A program made the position numbers and the translations under genes. DNA of 64,000 nt from JABCPE02 sp963518845 (lineage in GTDB: Bacteria > Bacteroidota > Bacteroidia > Flavobacteriales > Weeksellaceae): the NCBI GenBank assembly GCA_963518845.1, contig CAUQKV010000001.1, forward strand, positions 1-64,000, read 5' to 3'. Positions within the stretch are counted from its first letter, which is position 1. Each line of letters opens with the position of its first letter. The notes below the pieces were generated by a model. The model was not told where the DNA came from, did no database searches, and saw nothing but the letters and a program-made list of their open reading frames with translations. Shown piece after piece: positions 8,342 through 17,896 of this stretch.

Positions 8342-9154
8342 TTATACAGAAACATTATTTTCTCTAAGAGCATCATTCAGAGAGGTTTTCTTATCCGTAG
8401 ATTCCTTTCTCTTACCGATAATCAAAGCGCATGGCACCTGATATTCCCCTGCTGGGAATTTTTTGGTATAGCTTCCTGGTATCACTACCGAACGAGCTGG
8501 AACTCTGCCTTTTAGCTCCACAGTCTCATTTCCTGTCACATCTATAATTTTAGTAGATGCTGTAAGAACTACATTCGCTCCCAAAACTGCTTCTTTCTCT
8601 ACACGAACTCCCTCTACTACTATACATCTAGAACCCACAAAAACATCATCTTCTATAATCACAGGAGCAGCCTGTAATGGCTCTAAAACCCCGCCAATAC
8701 CTACTCCACCACTTAGATGCACATTTTTACCTATCTGCGCACAGCTACCTACTGTAGCCCATGTATCCACCATAGTTCCGCTGTCTACATACGCCCCGAT
8801 ATTCACATAAGAAGGCATCAAAATAGCCCCTGAAGCGATAAATGCGCCCTCTCTCGCCACTGCATGAGGAACAACACGAACTCCCTTCTCTGCATAGTTT
8901 TTCTTTAATGGAATTTTATCATGAAACTCAAAAGGCCCCACCTCTATCGTTTTCATCTGCTGGATAGGGAAATACATCACCACCGCTTTTTTCACCCACT
9001 CATTCACCTGCCATCCATCAGAAATAGGTTCTGCCACTCTTATTTTCCCTAAATCCAGTTCACGGATTACAGAGCGAACAGCCTCCTGATAATCAGCTTG
9101 TTTTAGTAATTCTCTATTTTCCCAAGCCTCTTCTATTTTTTGTTGTAAACTCAT
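8342..9154 (-). CDS. dapD: 2,3,4,5-tetrahydropyridine-2,6-dicarboxylate N-succinyltransferase
   Basis: DapD transfers a succinyl group from succinyl-CoA to tetrahydrodipicolinate, a step of the succinylase branch of lysine and meso-diaminopimelate synthesis, in the cytoplasm. The 270 residues match the family length. An alpha-helical N-terminal domain is followed from about residue 100 by left-handed beta-helix hexapeptide repeats: GAFIASGAILMPSYVNIGAY, VDTWATVGSCAQIGKNVHLS and GGVGIGGVLEPLQAAPVII. The C-terminus has SVVIPGSYTKKFPAGEY, as in known DapD proteins. The trimer forms the active sites. The gene stands alone between two terminator or promoter regions. Confidence 0.95.
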   Translation of the reverse strand: MSLQQKIEEAWENRELLKQADYQEAVRSVIRELDLGKIRVAEPISDGWQVNEWVKKAVVMYFPIQQMKTIEVGPFEFHDKIPLKKNYAEKGVRVVPHAVAREGAFIASGAILMPSYVNIGAYVDSGTMVDTWATVGSCAQIGKNVHLSGGVGIGGVLEPLQAAPVIIEDDVFVGSRCIVVEGVRVEKEAVLGANVVLTASTKIIDVTGNETVELKGRVPARSVVIPGSYTKKFPAGEYQVPCALIIGKRKESTDKKTSLNDALRENNVSV

Positions 9155-9198
9155 TTTTATATTACTATTAAATTTTATAAATTCAAAAAAATCACATT

Positions 9199-9762
9199 TT
9201 AAAGAACTCTTCTCGCGAAAAGAAAAGCCTTATCCCAATAAGCCTCTTCTAGTGAAGAAATAATCACTCCTTTACTCGTAGATGCATGGATAAATTTAAT
9301 TTCCCCATCATCTGTTATCGTATGAACTATCCCCACATGAGAAACCCTTTTCCCACCAGCCGTAGCAAAGAATAGTAAATCTCCATGTTTTACATTTTCT
9401 ATATTGATTCCTACACCTTCTTTCGCTTGGTCAGCAGAGCGTCTGGTAAGTTTAATATCATTCTCTGCAAAAACAGTATTCACAAATCCAGAACAGTCAA
9501 ATCCAGAATAAGTCATCCCTCCCGCTCTATAAGGAGCCCCAAGATATTTTTCTGCATCAGAAAGGATGTTTGCTGCTTTGGCATTAGGTCCCTCTTTTGA
9601 AGATTTTTTATTTTTTGATTTTGATGGCTTTTCATTATTTGTATTATATGAATAAGAATTGTTATTAGAAATATTTTTATTTCCATAAACTCTAGCCGGC
9701 TGAGATGCTCCACATGACCACAAAGAAAATGTAACCACAACTAATAATACGGTTTTTTTCAT
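9199..9762 (-). CDS. NlpC/P60 (C40) peptidoglycan endopeptidase lipoprotein
   Basis: A 187-residue lipoprotein. MKKTVLLVVVTFSLWSCGAS is a type II signal with the lipid-carrying Cys at 17. A low-complexity Asn/Ser/Lys linker (about 28-60) leads to the NlpC/P60 domain: LGAPYRAGGMTYSGFDCSGF carries the catalytic Cys near residue 92, RVSHVGIV the His near 142 and FIHASTSKG the third polar residue. Such enzymes cut gamma-D-Glu-diaminopimelate bonds in peptide stems, in the periplasm or at the outer membrane. It is divergent from rpoD with a -7 box at 9786-9793. Confidence 0.92.
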   Translation of the reverse strand: MKKTVLLVVVTFSLWSCGASQPARVYGNKNISNNNSYSYNTNNEKPSKSKNKKSSKEGPNAKAANILSDAEKYLGAPYRAGGMTYSGFDCSGFVNTVFAENDIKLTRRSADQAKEGVGINIENVKHGDLLFFATAGGKRVSHVGIVHTITDDGEIKFIHASTSKGVIISSLEEAYWDKAFLFARRVL

Positions 9763-9785
9763 CGAATAAAATTTTTGCTAAACGC

Positions 9786-9793
9786 CAAAGATA
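9786..9793 (-). promoter_or_regulatory. Promoter -7 box of the NlpC/P60 gene
   Basis: Leftward TATCTTTG fits the Bacteroidota -7 consensus TAnnTTTG, 24 bases before the start codon. Confidence 0.55.
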
Positions 9794-9917
9794 GTAAAAA
9801 ATCAGGGAATTCACAAAAGAAAACAATACTTTTTGCAGAAAAAATGTTTTTAGGTGTAACCTTTATGATAATCCCATCGTATATATAATTAGTAAATTAC
9901 AAAATACTATTTATCAA

Positions 9918-10784
9918 ATGAGACAACTAAAAATCACCAAACAGGTAACCAACAGAGAGACCGCATCTTTGGACAAATACTTACAAGAAATCGGTAAAGT
10001 AGAACTTATCACTGCCGATGAAGAGGTTATTTTAGCCCAAAAAATCAGGTCTGGAGACAAGGTTGCTTTGGAAAAACTCATCAAAGCCAATCTTCGTTTC
10101 GTGGTTTCTGTTTCTAAACAATATCAAAACCAAGGACTTTCTCTTCCAGATTTAATAAACGAAGGAAATTTAGGACTAATGAAAGCCGCTAAAAGATACG
10201 ATGAAACCAGAGGATTTAAATTCATTTCGTATGCTGTATGGTGGATTAGACAATCTATTCTTCAAGCCTTGGCTGAACAGTCTAGAATCGTAAGACTTCC
10301 TCTAAATAAAATAGGCTCTATCAATAAAATCAATAAAGCCTATGCAGAACTGGAACAAATCAACGAAAGACCGCCATCTCCAGAGGAACTAGCTGAAGTA
10401 CTAGACATGAGCGAGGAGGACATCAAGGAATCCATGAAAAACTCTGGAAGACACCTATCCATGGACGCTCCGCTAGTAGAAGGAGAAGATTCTAACCTAT
10501 ATGATGTATTGCGATCTGGCGAGTCTCCAAGTCCTGATAAAGAACTGATGCTGGAATCTCTACAAATAGAAATAGAAAGAGCGCTGCAGACTCTTACACC
10601 GAGAGAAGCTGATTTAGTAAGGCTTTATTTTGGGTTAAATGGCAAACACCCTATGACTTTGGAGGAAATAGGTGAAACCTTTGATTTAACGAGAGAAAGA
10701 GTTCGACAAATCAAAGAAAAAGCCATTAAAAGGCTGAAACACAACAGCAGAAGTAAAATCTTGAAATCCTATTTAGGGAAATAA
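9918..10784 (+). CDS. rpoD: RNA polymerase primary sigma factor
   Basis: A 288-residue group 1-type sigma-70 factor of the short Bacteroidota form, with no region 1.1. Region 1.2 is near residue 15 (SLDKYLQEIGKVELI). Region 2 has LPDLINEGNLGLMKAAKRYD and FKFISYAVWWIRQSILQAL, the core-binding and -7/-10 melting helices. Region 3 follows SRIVRLPLNKIGS, and region 4 ends with TLEEIGETFDLTRERVRQIK, the -33 box recognition helix. It directs RNA polymerase to the TAnnTTTG promoters seen across this window. It is monocistronic, with its own terminator at 10788-10817. Confidence 0.95.
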   Translation: MRQLKITKQVTNRETASLDKYLQEIGKVELITADEEVILAQKIRSGDKVALEKLIKANLRFVVSVSKQYQNQGLSLPDLINEGNLGLMKAAKRYDETRGFKFISYAVWWIRQSILQALAEQSRIVRLPLNKIGSINKINKAYAELEQINERPPSPEELAEVLDMSEEDIKESMKNSGRHLSMDAPLVEGEDSNLYDVLRSGESPSPDKELMLESLQIEIERALQTLTPREADLVRLYFGLNGKHPMTLEEIGETFDLTRERVRQIKEKAIKRLKHNSRSKILKSYLGK

Positions 10785-10787
10785 CAG

Positions 10788-10817
10788 AAAAAGCAGTGAA
10801 AATTTCACTGCTTTTTT
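10788..10817 (+). terminator. Rho-independent terminator of rpoD
   Basis: AAAGCAGTGAAA and TTTCACTGC form a long stem directly after the stop codon, followed by six T residues. Confidence 0.85.
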
Positions 10818-10899
10818 ATTTTTAATAAATTGATTTAAAATGAATTACATAAAATTTCATTTTTTTAAAAAATAATTTTTCTTAGCATATGATTTATAT

Positions 10900-10907
10900 T
10901 ATATTTG
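10900..10907 (+). promoter_or_regulatory. Promoter -7 box for the pRiA4b ORF-3-like gene
   Basis: TATATTTG matches TAnnTTTG, 42 bases before the start codon at 10949. Confidence 0.55.
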
Positions 10908-10948
10908 CATCTTAAATTTTAAATAAAAACAGAAGAACAAAAGAATTT

Positions 10949-11530
10949 ATGATTTACAAAGTACGAGTTATTTTAGATGCAAAGGAGCAGATTTTTAGAG
11001 ACATTGAGATCAGAGAAAAACAAACTCTTTGGAATCTGCATTTAGGAATTAAGAGCGCTTTCAGCCTTCAGGGTGAGGAGCTTTCTTCTTTTTACTATTC
11101 TGATGACAGCTGGTCTGAGGGGGCAGCAGTTCCTTTAGAAGACATGTCTGATGATGGAGATGGAGACACAATGTCTGATGTGTACATGAGTGAGGCATTT
11201 CCAGAAATTGGAAGTAAAATGCATTTTAAATACGGGCTTTTAGACCTTTGGGAATTTTTTTGTGAACTTTTGGAAATTACAGATGAGAAAAACTCTGTAA
11301 ATTATCCTATTACGGTATTCCGTTTCGGGAATGTTCCTCTGAAAGCTCCAAGTAAAAACGGTAGCTCTGCCACCACGAAAAAACAACAATCAAACATCGC
11401 TGTGGATGACTTTGATTTATTGGAAGAAGAGGATTTCAGTTCTGAATTTGAAGACGGTTATGATGAAGAAGATGATTTCTCTAATGACTACTATGATGAG
11501 GGAGTAGATGAAGATGAGGACTACAAATAG
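10949..11530 (+). CDS. pRiA4b ORF-3-like domain protein with acidic tail
   Basis: A 193-residue protein. The N-terminal part (about 1-130) has the pattern of plasmid pRiA4b ORF-3-like proteins: an opening strand YKVRVILDAKEQIFRDIEI, helix TLWNLHLGIKSAF, then FYYSDDSW and a later HFKYGLLDLWEFFCELLEI. Molecular function of this domain is not established. The C-terminal 50 residues are almost all Asp, Glu, Ser and Tyr (for example EEDDFSNDYYDEGVDEDEDY), a disordered acidic tail. The next gene starts 17 bases downstream, so the two may be co-transcribed. No transposase is nearby despite the plasmid origin of the family name. Confidence 0.75.
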   Translation: MIYKVRVILDAKEQIFRDIEIREKQTLWNLHLGIKSAFSLQGEELSSFYYSDDSWSEGAAVPLEDMSDDGDGDTMSDVYMSEAFPEIGSKMHFKYGLLDLWEFFCELLEITDEKNSVNYPITVFRFGNVPLKAPSKNGSSATTKKQQSNIAVDDFDLLEEEDFSSEFEDGYDEEDDFSNDYYDEGVDEDEDYK

Positions 11531-11547
11531 TTAAAAACCAGCATATT

Positions 11548-13035
11548 ATGAAAAAATATTTTTTGCTTATTTTATTCGCTGTCTTTGCTATATCTTGTTC
11601 AAAAAAAGATTTAGTTTTTACAGGAAAAATCAATAATCCTGCACCACTGAGCAGAATAGAACTTATAGATGTTTCATCCGTTGCTACACTTCCTATTGCG
11701 AATATTGGCATAGATGAAAAAGGAAATTTTTCTGATACTATCAGTGTAAAAAAAGACGGAATCTACGCTTTGGTATACCAAGGAAAAGTAAATTTCTTAT
11801 ATTTAAAAAATGGTGAAAATCTAAATCTGGAAGGAAATGGTTCTACTTTCCCTGAAGACCTTAAAATCAGTGGAAAAGGACAAGGAAACAATGAATTCTT
11901 GATTGAAAGTCAAAAATTCATCACTTCATACTTTTCTAAATTAAACCAAGCTGTTTTAGCAAAAAACGAAAATGATTTCATCAAAGAAATAGAAAAATAC
12001 TCTGCTGATATCAATAAGAAATTAGATGAAATTGCTAAATCTAAAAATGCTGACAAGGATGTAATAGAATGGAAAAAGAGCGACCTGATGGTGAATCTTC
12101 TGATGATAAGTTCTCAATATGAAATGATGCACGGACAGATGACCCAAAACCCTGATTTCAAAGTATCTGCGAAGTTCAAAGAAAGTCAGAAAAAATTTGA
12201 AAAAGAATCTTTAATCAAAGAATTTCCTGCTTATAGACAGTATCTTTTAGGAAAACTAGAACCTGATTTTAGAAAATTTGCTACTCCTTATCTTAACGAT
12301 ACTAAAACTACACAAACAGAAGTTTTCTTGAAGTTTTTAGAAACTAGAAAGGAATTTTCACAAGAGCAAAAAGACTACTTGGCTGCATATATAGCTACTC
12401 AATTTGACCTTCATCCTCAAAATGATAAAATTGAACAAGTTCTAAAGGCGCTCACTGAAAAGGTAAAATCAGAAAACATTAAAAAAGACTTAGAAAAAGT
12501 TCATTCAGCGATTGTAGGACCAAAAGTAGGTTCTGCATTACCAGAAGTAAACTTTACAAAACAGGATGGAAAAGCTTATAAAATAAGCGAACTTAAGGGA
12601 AAACCTACTTTGCTAATTTTCTATAGTTCTTTTGCTCCAAATATTGTACAATCTGCTGCTGCATTAAAAGAGATTACTGAGTTTTATAAAGCAAAACTAA
12701 ATGTAGCCTATGTCAATATGGATGATGATGCGAAGCAGTTCCAAAAGACTTCTAAATCATTATTAAACGGCTTTACAGGTGTTAATCTTTATGCTAAAGG
12801 AGGGCTAAAATCTGAGGCGGCACAACAACTCCATATCTATGGATTTAAGCTTCCTAGTTTCATGATTTTAGATAAAGATGGAAAGGTTGCAAGTAAGACT
12901 GTTCTTGGACTTTCTAATATCCAACTAACAGAGCTTATCGATATTCTAAACAAACAAACAGGTCTGACCGCTCCTGTTCCTGAGGCTTCTGAAACTGAAG
13001 AAGAACATAACGAACACGATGGACACGGACACTAA
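11548..13035 (+). CDS. Thioredoxin-fold lipoprotein (TlpA/AhpC type, DUF4369-like N-terminus) without CXXC
   Basis: A 495-residue lipoprotein: MKKYFLLILFAVFAISCSKK is a lipoprotein signal with Cys 17. Residues 22-110 resemble the DUF4369-type beta domain common in Bacteroidota thioredoxin lipoproteins (FTGKINNPAPLSRIELID). A long helical middle follows, then from about 335 a thioredoxin fold starting GSALPEVNFTKQDGKAYKIS. The usual WCxxC of TlpA is missing: the strand ends LLIFYSSFAPNIVQSAAAL. It is therefore unlikely to be a disulfide reductase; a binding or chaperone role is inferred. The C-terminus ends EEEHNEHDGHGH, a His-rich tail that could bind metal. Confidence 0.82.
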   Translation: MKKYFLLILFAVFAISCSKKDLVFTGKINNPAPLSRIELIDVSSVATLPIANIGIDEKGNFSDTISVKKDGIYALVYQGKVNFLYLKNGENLNLEGNGSTFPEDLKISGKGQGNNEFLIESQKFITSYFSKLNQAVLAKNENDFIKEIEKYSADINKKLDEIAKSKNADKDVIEWKKSDLMVNLLMISSQYEMMHGQMTQNPDFKVSAKFKESQKKFEKESLIKEFPAYRQYLLGKLEPDFRKFATPYLNDTKTTQTEVFLKFLETRKEFSQEQKDYLAAYIATQFDLHPQNDKIEQVLKALTEKVKSENIKKDLEKVHSAIVGPKVGSALPEVNFTKQDGKAYKISELKGKPTLLIFYSSFAPNIVQSAAALKEITEFYKAKLNVAYVNMDDDAKQFQKTSKSLLNGFTGVNLYAKGGLKSEAAQQLHIYGFKLPSFMILDKDGKVASKTVLGLSNIQLTELIDILNKQTGLTAPVPEASETEEEHNEHDGHGH

Positions 13036-13050
13036 TAAAAAAGTCTAAAG

Positions 13051-13090
13051 AATAAATAGAGTCCATTTATTTGGATTCTATTTATTTTTA
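13051..13090 (+). terminator. Rho-independent terminator after the thioredoxin-fold gene
   Basis: AATAAATAGAGTCC pairs with GGATTCTATTTATT around a short loop and is followed by T residues. Confidence 0.75.
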
Positions 13091-13107
13091 TAAATCATTT
13101 ATATTAC

Positions 13108-15139
13108 ATGATAAATTTATACTTATTTAAAAAAGTTACACTAAACGGACTTAAGTATTTTTTTTTATTTCATCTGTTTATTCTTCATCAATCGTTTTAT
13201 ATTTTTTTCAGTTTATGGAAAATGGTCTCAGCTTGGAGAGTATCTTTCCGATATTTTCTATGCTTTTTTCATTGTAGGCCCTCGTTTTGATATATCTGCT
13301 ATATGCTACGCTTTTTTACCTTTGGCTGTCTTTTGGCTGTTTTCGCTATTTATTCCTAAAAGATTTACTACAAATTTTCAAAAAATCTATCTTTATTTCA
13401 GTTGTTTTTATCTGCTTTTTGTTTTAGTCGTTTATGTTTCTCTTTTCATTATAGATTTTTTTTATTATCAATTTTTCCAATCGCATATTAATATATTATT
13501 CTTTGGAATATTTAATGATGATACGAAAGCTGTCCTAAAATCCGTATGGACAGACTATCCTGTATTCAAAATATTTATCATTTATGCTCTTTGTATCCTT
13601 AGTTTTATATTTTTACACAAGAAAATTAAGAAAAACATTAGCATAAATACTTTCCCTGCATCAAAGAAAACTTTATTTCTCTTAGCTGTTTTCCCTCTAT
13701 TCATCGCAGGAATGAGAGGAAGTTTAGGCGAATTTACCCTCCGCAGGGAACATACCAATATAGGCACAAATGAGTTTATCAATGCTCTTTGCTATAATCC
13801 TGTTTATGCCCTAAAATTCGCAAAATCAGAATTAAAAGACAATCTTATCACTCCTGACATTGCCCAAGAATTAAAGATGAGTGGATTTAGTTCATTTGAG
13901 CAGGTAAAAGAGGTTTATCGCGAAAATATTATTGATGATTTTGACAAAAACTTGTATTCCACAACGGCTCATAATGAGTTTTTAGAGAAAAATCCGCCTA
14001 ACATCGTATTTATCCTTATGGAAAGTATGAGCAATCATTATTTTGAACTCCATTCCAAAGAGCTCAATCTTTTGGGTGATTTGAATGAAATCCTGCCCGA
14101 ATTATACTATTTCAAAAATGGTTTATCATCTTTCAACGGAACCATATATTCTTTAGAAAACCTTATGGTAAATACTCCGAAAGGCATCATCTCGCAGTCG
14201 CCTTATTTTGACACCTCATTCAGCTCGTCCGTTTCAAAGCCTTTCAAAGAGCAAGGCTACGAGACTTATTTCATGACAGGTGCGCACCTTTCATGGAGAA
14301 ACACGGACAAATTCATAAAAAAGCAAGGTTTTGATATTATCAAAGGAAGTTCTCATATCAAACAAAAATTTCCTAATGCTGAGGATTTCGCTTGGGGAAC
14401 TCACGATGGCTATTTATTTGATTATATAAAAGACCAGCTTCAGCAGTCTCCCTCAAAGCCAAAAATGATCTTTTCCCTCACTGTGAGCAACCATACTCCA
14501 TATGAAATTCCTACTCATTACAAGCCATACCCTATTAAAATAGATGCCATAAAAAACCTTCTTCGAGTGGATGAGAAAATGGCCTTTGCTAATTTTTATT
14601 CCCACCAATATTCAGCCTCTCAACTGGCTAAATTTATAAAAGACATCAAAAATTCTCCTTTGGGAGAAAACACCATTATCGTAGCAACAGGCGACCATAA
14701 TATCCGACAGGTATTCGAATACGATGATGAAAACTCCTTCCTAAAACGCAGTGTTCCAATACTTTTCTACATTCCAGAAAAATACAAACCTGCCTTTTTC
14801 GATTCCTCTGTAATGGCCTCCCACAAGGACATCTTCCCTACTATATTTAATTTGAGTTTATCCAACCAAAAATATATCTATTCGGGAGATAATTTGTTTA
14901 AAAAATCGCCAAACTACCGCTTTGCAATCAATGAATATAATTTCATGGCCGATTCCATAGGGGTGATTTCTTACGAAAACGGAAGCCCTGCTTATTACAC
15001 TTGGAAAGATAAAAATAAAAGAAAATTGAGTTTAGATAATATTCAAAATCTACATGCTCAATTTATGTTAAACAAAATGAGGGCTTTTTCTGCCCTGCAA
15101 ACTATCCAAATTTATACGGATATAGAAAAAAGTAAATAA
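13108..15139 (+). pseudogene. LTA-synthase/alkaline-phosphatase-superfamily membrane transferase, frame broken in a T9 run
   Basis: The gene starts at 13108 (MINLYLFKKVTLNGLKYF) and is interrupted in a T9 run at 13158-13166. One extra T would continue as FYFICLFFINRFIFF, then SVYGKWSQLGEYL and AICYAFLPLAVFWLF, joining the 605-residue frame at 13322. The whole product would be about 676 residues: five N-terminal membrane helices and an extracytoplasmic sulfatase-like domain with IVFILMESMSNHY (metal site), SSFNGTIYSLENL (candidate catalytic Thr) and VATGDHNIRQ (metal site). The family moves phosphoglycerol or phosphoethanolamine groups onto surface glycans. The break may be an error, a mutation or phase variation. 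Confidence 0.8.
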
Positions 15140-15173
15140 TTTTAAGTAAATTCGACTCCTATAAAAATACCGA

Positions 15174-16580
15174 ATGAAAAAAAATAAAAATCTAATTTTA
15201 GAAAACATCAAACTAACTTCCGCTGGCGCGAAAGGAGTTTCTGTTGGAAAAACCGAAGATGGCAAAACTGTGCTTGTCTCTGGAGCAATCCCTGGCGACA
15301 CCGTGAATGCTCGTGTAAAAAAGGCTAAAAGCAAATATTACGAAGCAGAAATGGTGGAAATTTTAGAGCCTTCTCCGTTTCGGATAGAGCCAGAGTGCAT
15401 CCATTTCGGTGCGTGTGGAGGATGTAAGTGGCAGAATATGAGCTATGAAAAACAGCTGGAATTCAAGCAAAATGAGGTTCTTAACAACATTAAAAGAATA
15501 GGCGGCATCGAAGATTTTGAATGCATCCCTATTCTCGGTGGCGAGGAACACTATTTCTACCGAAATAAAATGGAATTTTCGTTTTCCAATGCTCGCTGGC
15601 TAACTTCGGAAGAGATAAAATCCGACACAGAAATAGACAACAAAAATGCTCTGGGCTTCCATATTCCTGGGCAGTGGAGCAAGATTTTAGACCTAAAAGA
15701 ATGCTACCTGCAAGAAGCACCATCCAACGAAATTCGTCTGGCAATCAGAGATTATGCGATAAAAAACAACCTTGATTTTTTTGATTTAAGGAATCAAGAA
15801 GGATTTCTACGAACGCTGATGCTTCGCCAAAACTCCAAAGGAGAATGGATGATTCTCATTCAGTTTTTCCGAGAAGAAAAGGAAAACAGAGAAAATTTAT
15901 TAAACTTTATTTTGGATAAGTTCCCTCAAATCAAGACTTTACTCTACGCTATCAACTCCAAAGGAAACGACAGCGTGTATGATTTGGATATCCAGACTTA
16001 CTTTGGTGAAGGATTTATCTTTGAAGAAATGGATGGACTGAAATTTAAAATTGGTCCAAAATCTTTCTTCCAAACCAATTACAAACAAGCCCTAAATCTT
16101 TATAGAAAAACTCTGGAATTTGCTGATATTCAGGAAAATCATGTGGTGTATGACCTTTACACAGGGACAGGGACAATAGCCCAATATATGGCAAGACACG
16201 CCAAACAAGTGATTGGGATAGAGGCAGTTCAGGAAGCGATAGATGCAGCGATAGAAAACGCTGAGCTTAACGGACTGAATAACTGTACTTTCTACTGTGG
16301 AGATATGAAAGAAGTCTTCACAGAAGAATTTCTGGCACAACATCCAAAGGCAGATGTCCTAATTACCGACCCTCCACGAGATGGAATGCACCCGAAAGTA
16401 ATAGAGCAGATTCTAAAACTTTCACCAGAAAGAATCGTCTATGTAAGCTGTAATTCAGCGACGCAGGCGAGAGATTTAGCCCTGATGAAGGAGCACTACA
16501 ATGTAGTAAAAATCCTTCCTGTGGATATGTTCCCACAGACGCACCATGTGGAAAATATTGCTCTTTTAATAAAGAAATAA
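15174..16580 (+). CDS. rlmD: 23S rRNA (uracil-5-)-methyltransferase, RlmD/RumA type
   Basis: A 468-residue SAM-dependent RNA methyltransferase. An N-terminal TRAM domain (about 1-65) is followed by the iron-sulfur cluster cysteines in CIHFGACGGCKWQN (about 78-91). The methyltransferase domain has VVYDLYTGTGTIAQYMA (SAM loop, near 335), ITDPPRDGMHP (near 400) and YVSCNSATQARDL, which holds the catalytic Cys. The family makes 5-methyluridine in rRNA or tRNA; the iron-sulfur motif favours the RumA/RlmD-like branch, but the exact target base is not certain. It starts 35 bases after the upstream transferase gene. Confidence 0.88.
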   Translation: MKKNKNLILENIKLTSAGAKGVSVGKTEDGKTVLVSGAIPGDTVNARVKKAKSKYYEAEMVEILEPSPFRIEPECIHFGACGGCKWQNMSYEKQLEFKQNEVLNNIKRIGGIEDFECIPILGGEEHYFYRNKMEFSFSNARWLTSEEIKSDTEIDNKNALGFHIPGQWSKILDLKECYLQEAPSNEIRLAIRDYAIKNNLDFFDLRNQEGFLRTLMLRQNSKGEWMILIQFFREEKENRENLLNFILDKFPQIKTLLYAINSKGNDSVYDLDIQTYFGEGFIFEEMDGLKFKIGPKSFFQTNYKQALNLYRKTLEFADIQENHVVYDLYTGTGTIAQYMARHAKQVIGIEAVQEAIDAAIENAELNGLNNCTFYCGDMKEVFTEEFLAQHPKADVLITDPPRDGMHPKVIEQILKLSPERIVYVSCNSATQARDLALMKEHYNVVKILPVDMFPQTHHVENIALLIKK

Positions 16581-16595
16581 TTTTTTCATAAAATA

Positions 16596-16626
16596 AAAAT
16601 GCAGCCCTAAAAGCTGCATTTTTTTA
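16596..16626. terminator. Bidirectional terminator between rlmD and the DUF1015 gene
   Basis: AAAATGCAGC, loop, GCTGCATTTTTTT: A residues on one side and T residues on the other, placed between two convergent genes, so it can serve both. Confidence 0.85.
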
Positions 16627-17865
16627 TTTCATATCATACATGACTAGCGCGGTCACGAGTTTAGGTTCTATATAAGTACATTTTGGAGGCATTTTCAGGT
16701 TTTTATCTGCGATTTTTACTAAATCAGAAAAACTCACAGGATATACCCCGAATGCTACTCTATATCCCTCGTTATCAACCTTTTCTTTTAGTTTTGTGAT
16801 TCCCTCCACGCAAGAGCTTCCCCGTAGGTAATCCACTCGCTTGGTGGTTTTCAAATCATCTATTCCTAAAATCGGACTCAGTATATATTTGTCCAGAAGA
16901 TAATGGTCTATAATCCCCAAACACTCCTCACAACAGCATTCTTCCTTTAGTGTAAGTTTATAAAACTGTCCATCTAAATAAAGACTTATAAAGTGTTTTT
17001 GCTCTGGATAATATGGGTTTTCCCCTTTATTTTCAATGATAAATTTATCCTCCAACTGATGCAAAAACTGCTCTACTGTCAGACCATTCAAATCTTTGAC
17101 AACCTTATTAAAATCATTAATTTTAATCGATTGGTCAGAAACTATGAAACTATAAACAAAGTTATATGGCTCATTTCCAACATGATTAGGATTTTTATCC
17201 TTTCTCCGCTCAGAATAGAGCGCTGTAGATCCCATTCTATGATGCCCATCAGCAATGTAGAACGCCTCTACTTTTGCTAAGATTTGTTCATATTTTTTCA
17301 AGGTTTCTTCATCTTGAATTTTCCAAACACGATGTTTAGTTCCCTTGCTGTCTGCATATTCCAAAACAGGATTTTTCCTTTCTTCCTCACTCATAAGAGC
17401 CTCTAATTCAGCATTTGAAGAATAGGTCAAAAGCACTGGTTCCGCTTGGAGATTCACACCTTCCAGATACTTAGACAGTTTTTCTTTTCTGTGTGTGAGT
17501 GTTTCTTCGTGCTTTTTAATCTTTCCCGAATTATAATCTTCTACGGAAACCAATCCTAAAAGCCCTCTGAAAACACTGCCATCAGGCAATACTTGACAAT
17601 ACAAATAATATCCTGATTCGTCCTCCTGATGTAAGTTGTGATTTCTCAGCAACTCCTCATAATTCGCCCTCACTCTACCCAAATTCTGCTCCAAATTCTG
17701 AGGTTCACCAGACAAATACGGTTCCACCATTCTCACATAAGAAAACTCTCTTTCGGCTTTCTTTGCGATTTCTTCATGAGTATAATTACTCAATGGGCGT
17801 GTAGGAAAACTTTTTATATACTCCCCATAGGGCGTTATCCCACGAAATGGCTTGAATACGGGCAT
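16624..17865 (-). CDS. DUF1015 family protein
   Basis: A 413-residue protein of the DUF1015 family: the start FKPFRGITPYGEYIKSFPTR is the family opening, and YIADGHHRMGSTALYSERRK near residue 205 is its most conserved motif; LVSVEDYNSGKIKKHEETLT is another. The biochemical activity is not established in my knowledge. In many Bacteroidota it is encoded next to serC and serA, which links it to serine synthesis. Here it lies 31 bases downstream of serC and no serA is present between them. It is cytoplasmic, with no signal peptide. Confidence 0.9.
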   Translation of the reverse strand: MPVFKPFRGITPYGEYIKSFPTRPLSNYTHEEIAKKAEREFSYVRMVEPYLSGEPQNLEQNLGRVRANYEELLRNHNLHQEDESGYYLYCQVLPDGSVFRGLLGLVSVEDYNSGKIKKHEETLTHRKEKLSKYLEGVNLQAEPVLLTYSSNAELEALMSEEERKNPVLEYADSKGTKHRVWKIQDEETLKKYEQILAKVEAFYIADGHHRMGSTALYSERRKDKNPNHVGNEPYNFVYSFIVSDQSIKINDFNKVVKDLNGLTVEQFLHQLEDKFIIENKGENPYYPEQKHFISLYLDGQFYKLTLKEECCCEECLGIIDHYLLDKYILSPILGIDDLKTTKRVDYLRGSSCVEGITKLKEKVDNEGYRVAFGVYPVSFSDLVKIADKNLKMPPKCTYIEPKLVTALVMYDMK

Positions 17866-17896
17866 AAATCTTGTTTTTTATGCTTTAATAATGATT

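Noticed and set aside
10949..11530. Mobile-element origin for the pRiA4b ORF-3-like gene
   Set aside because: The family name refers to a plasmid, but there are no transposase genes, inverted repeats or target duplications around it, and the promoter is of the ordinary chromosomal type.
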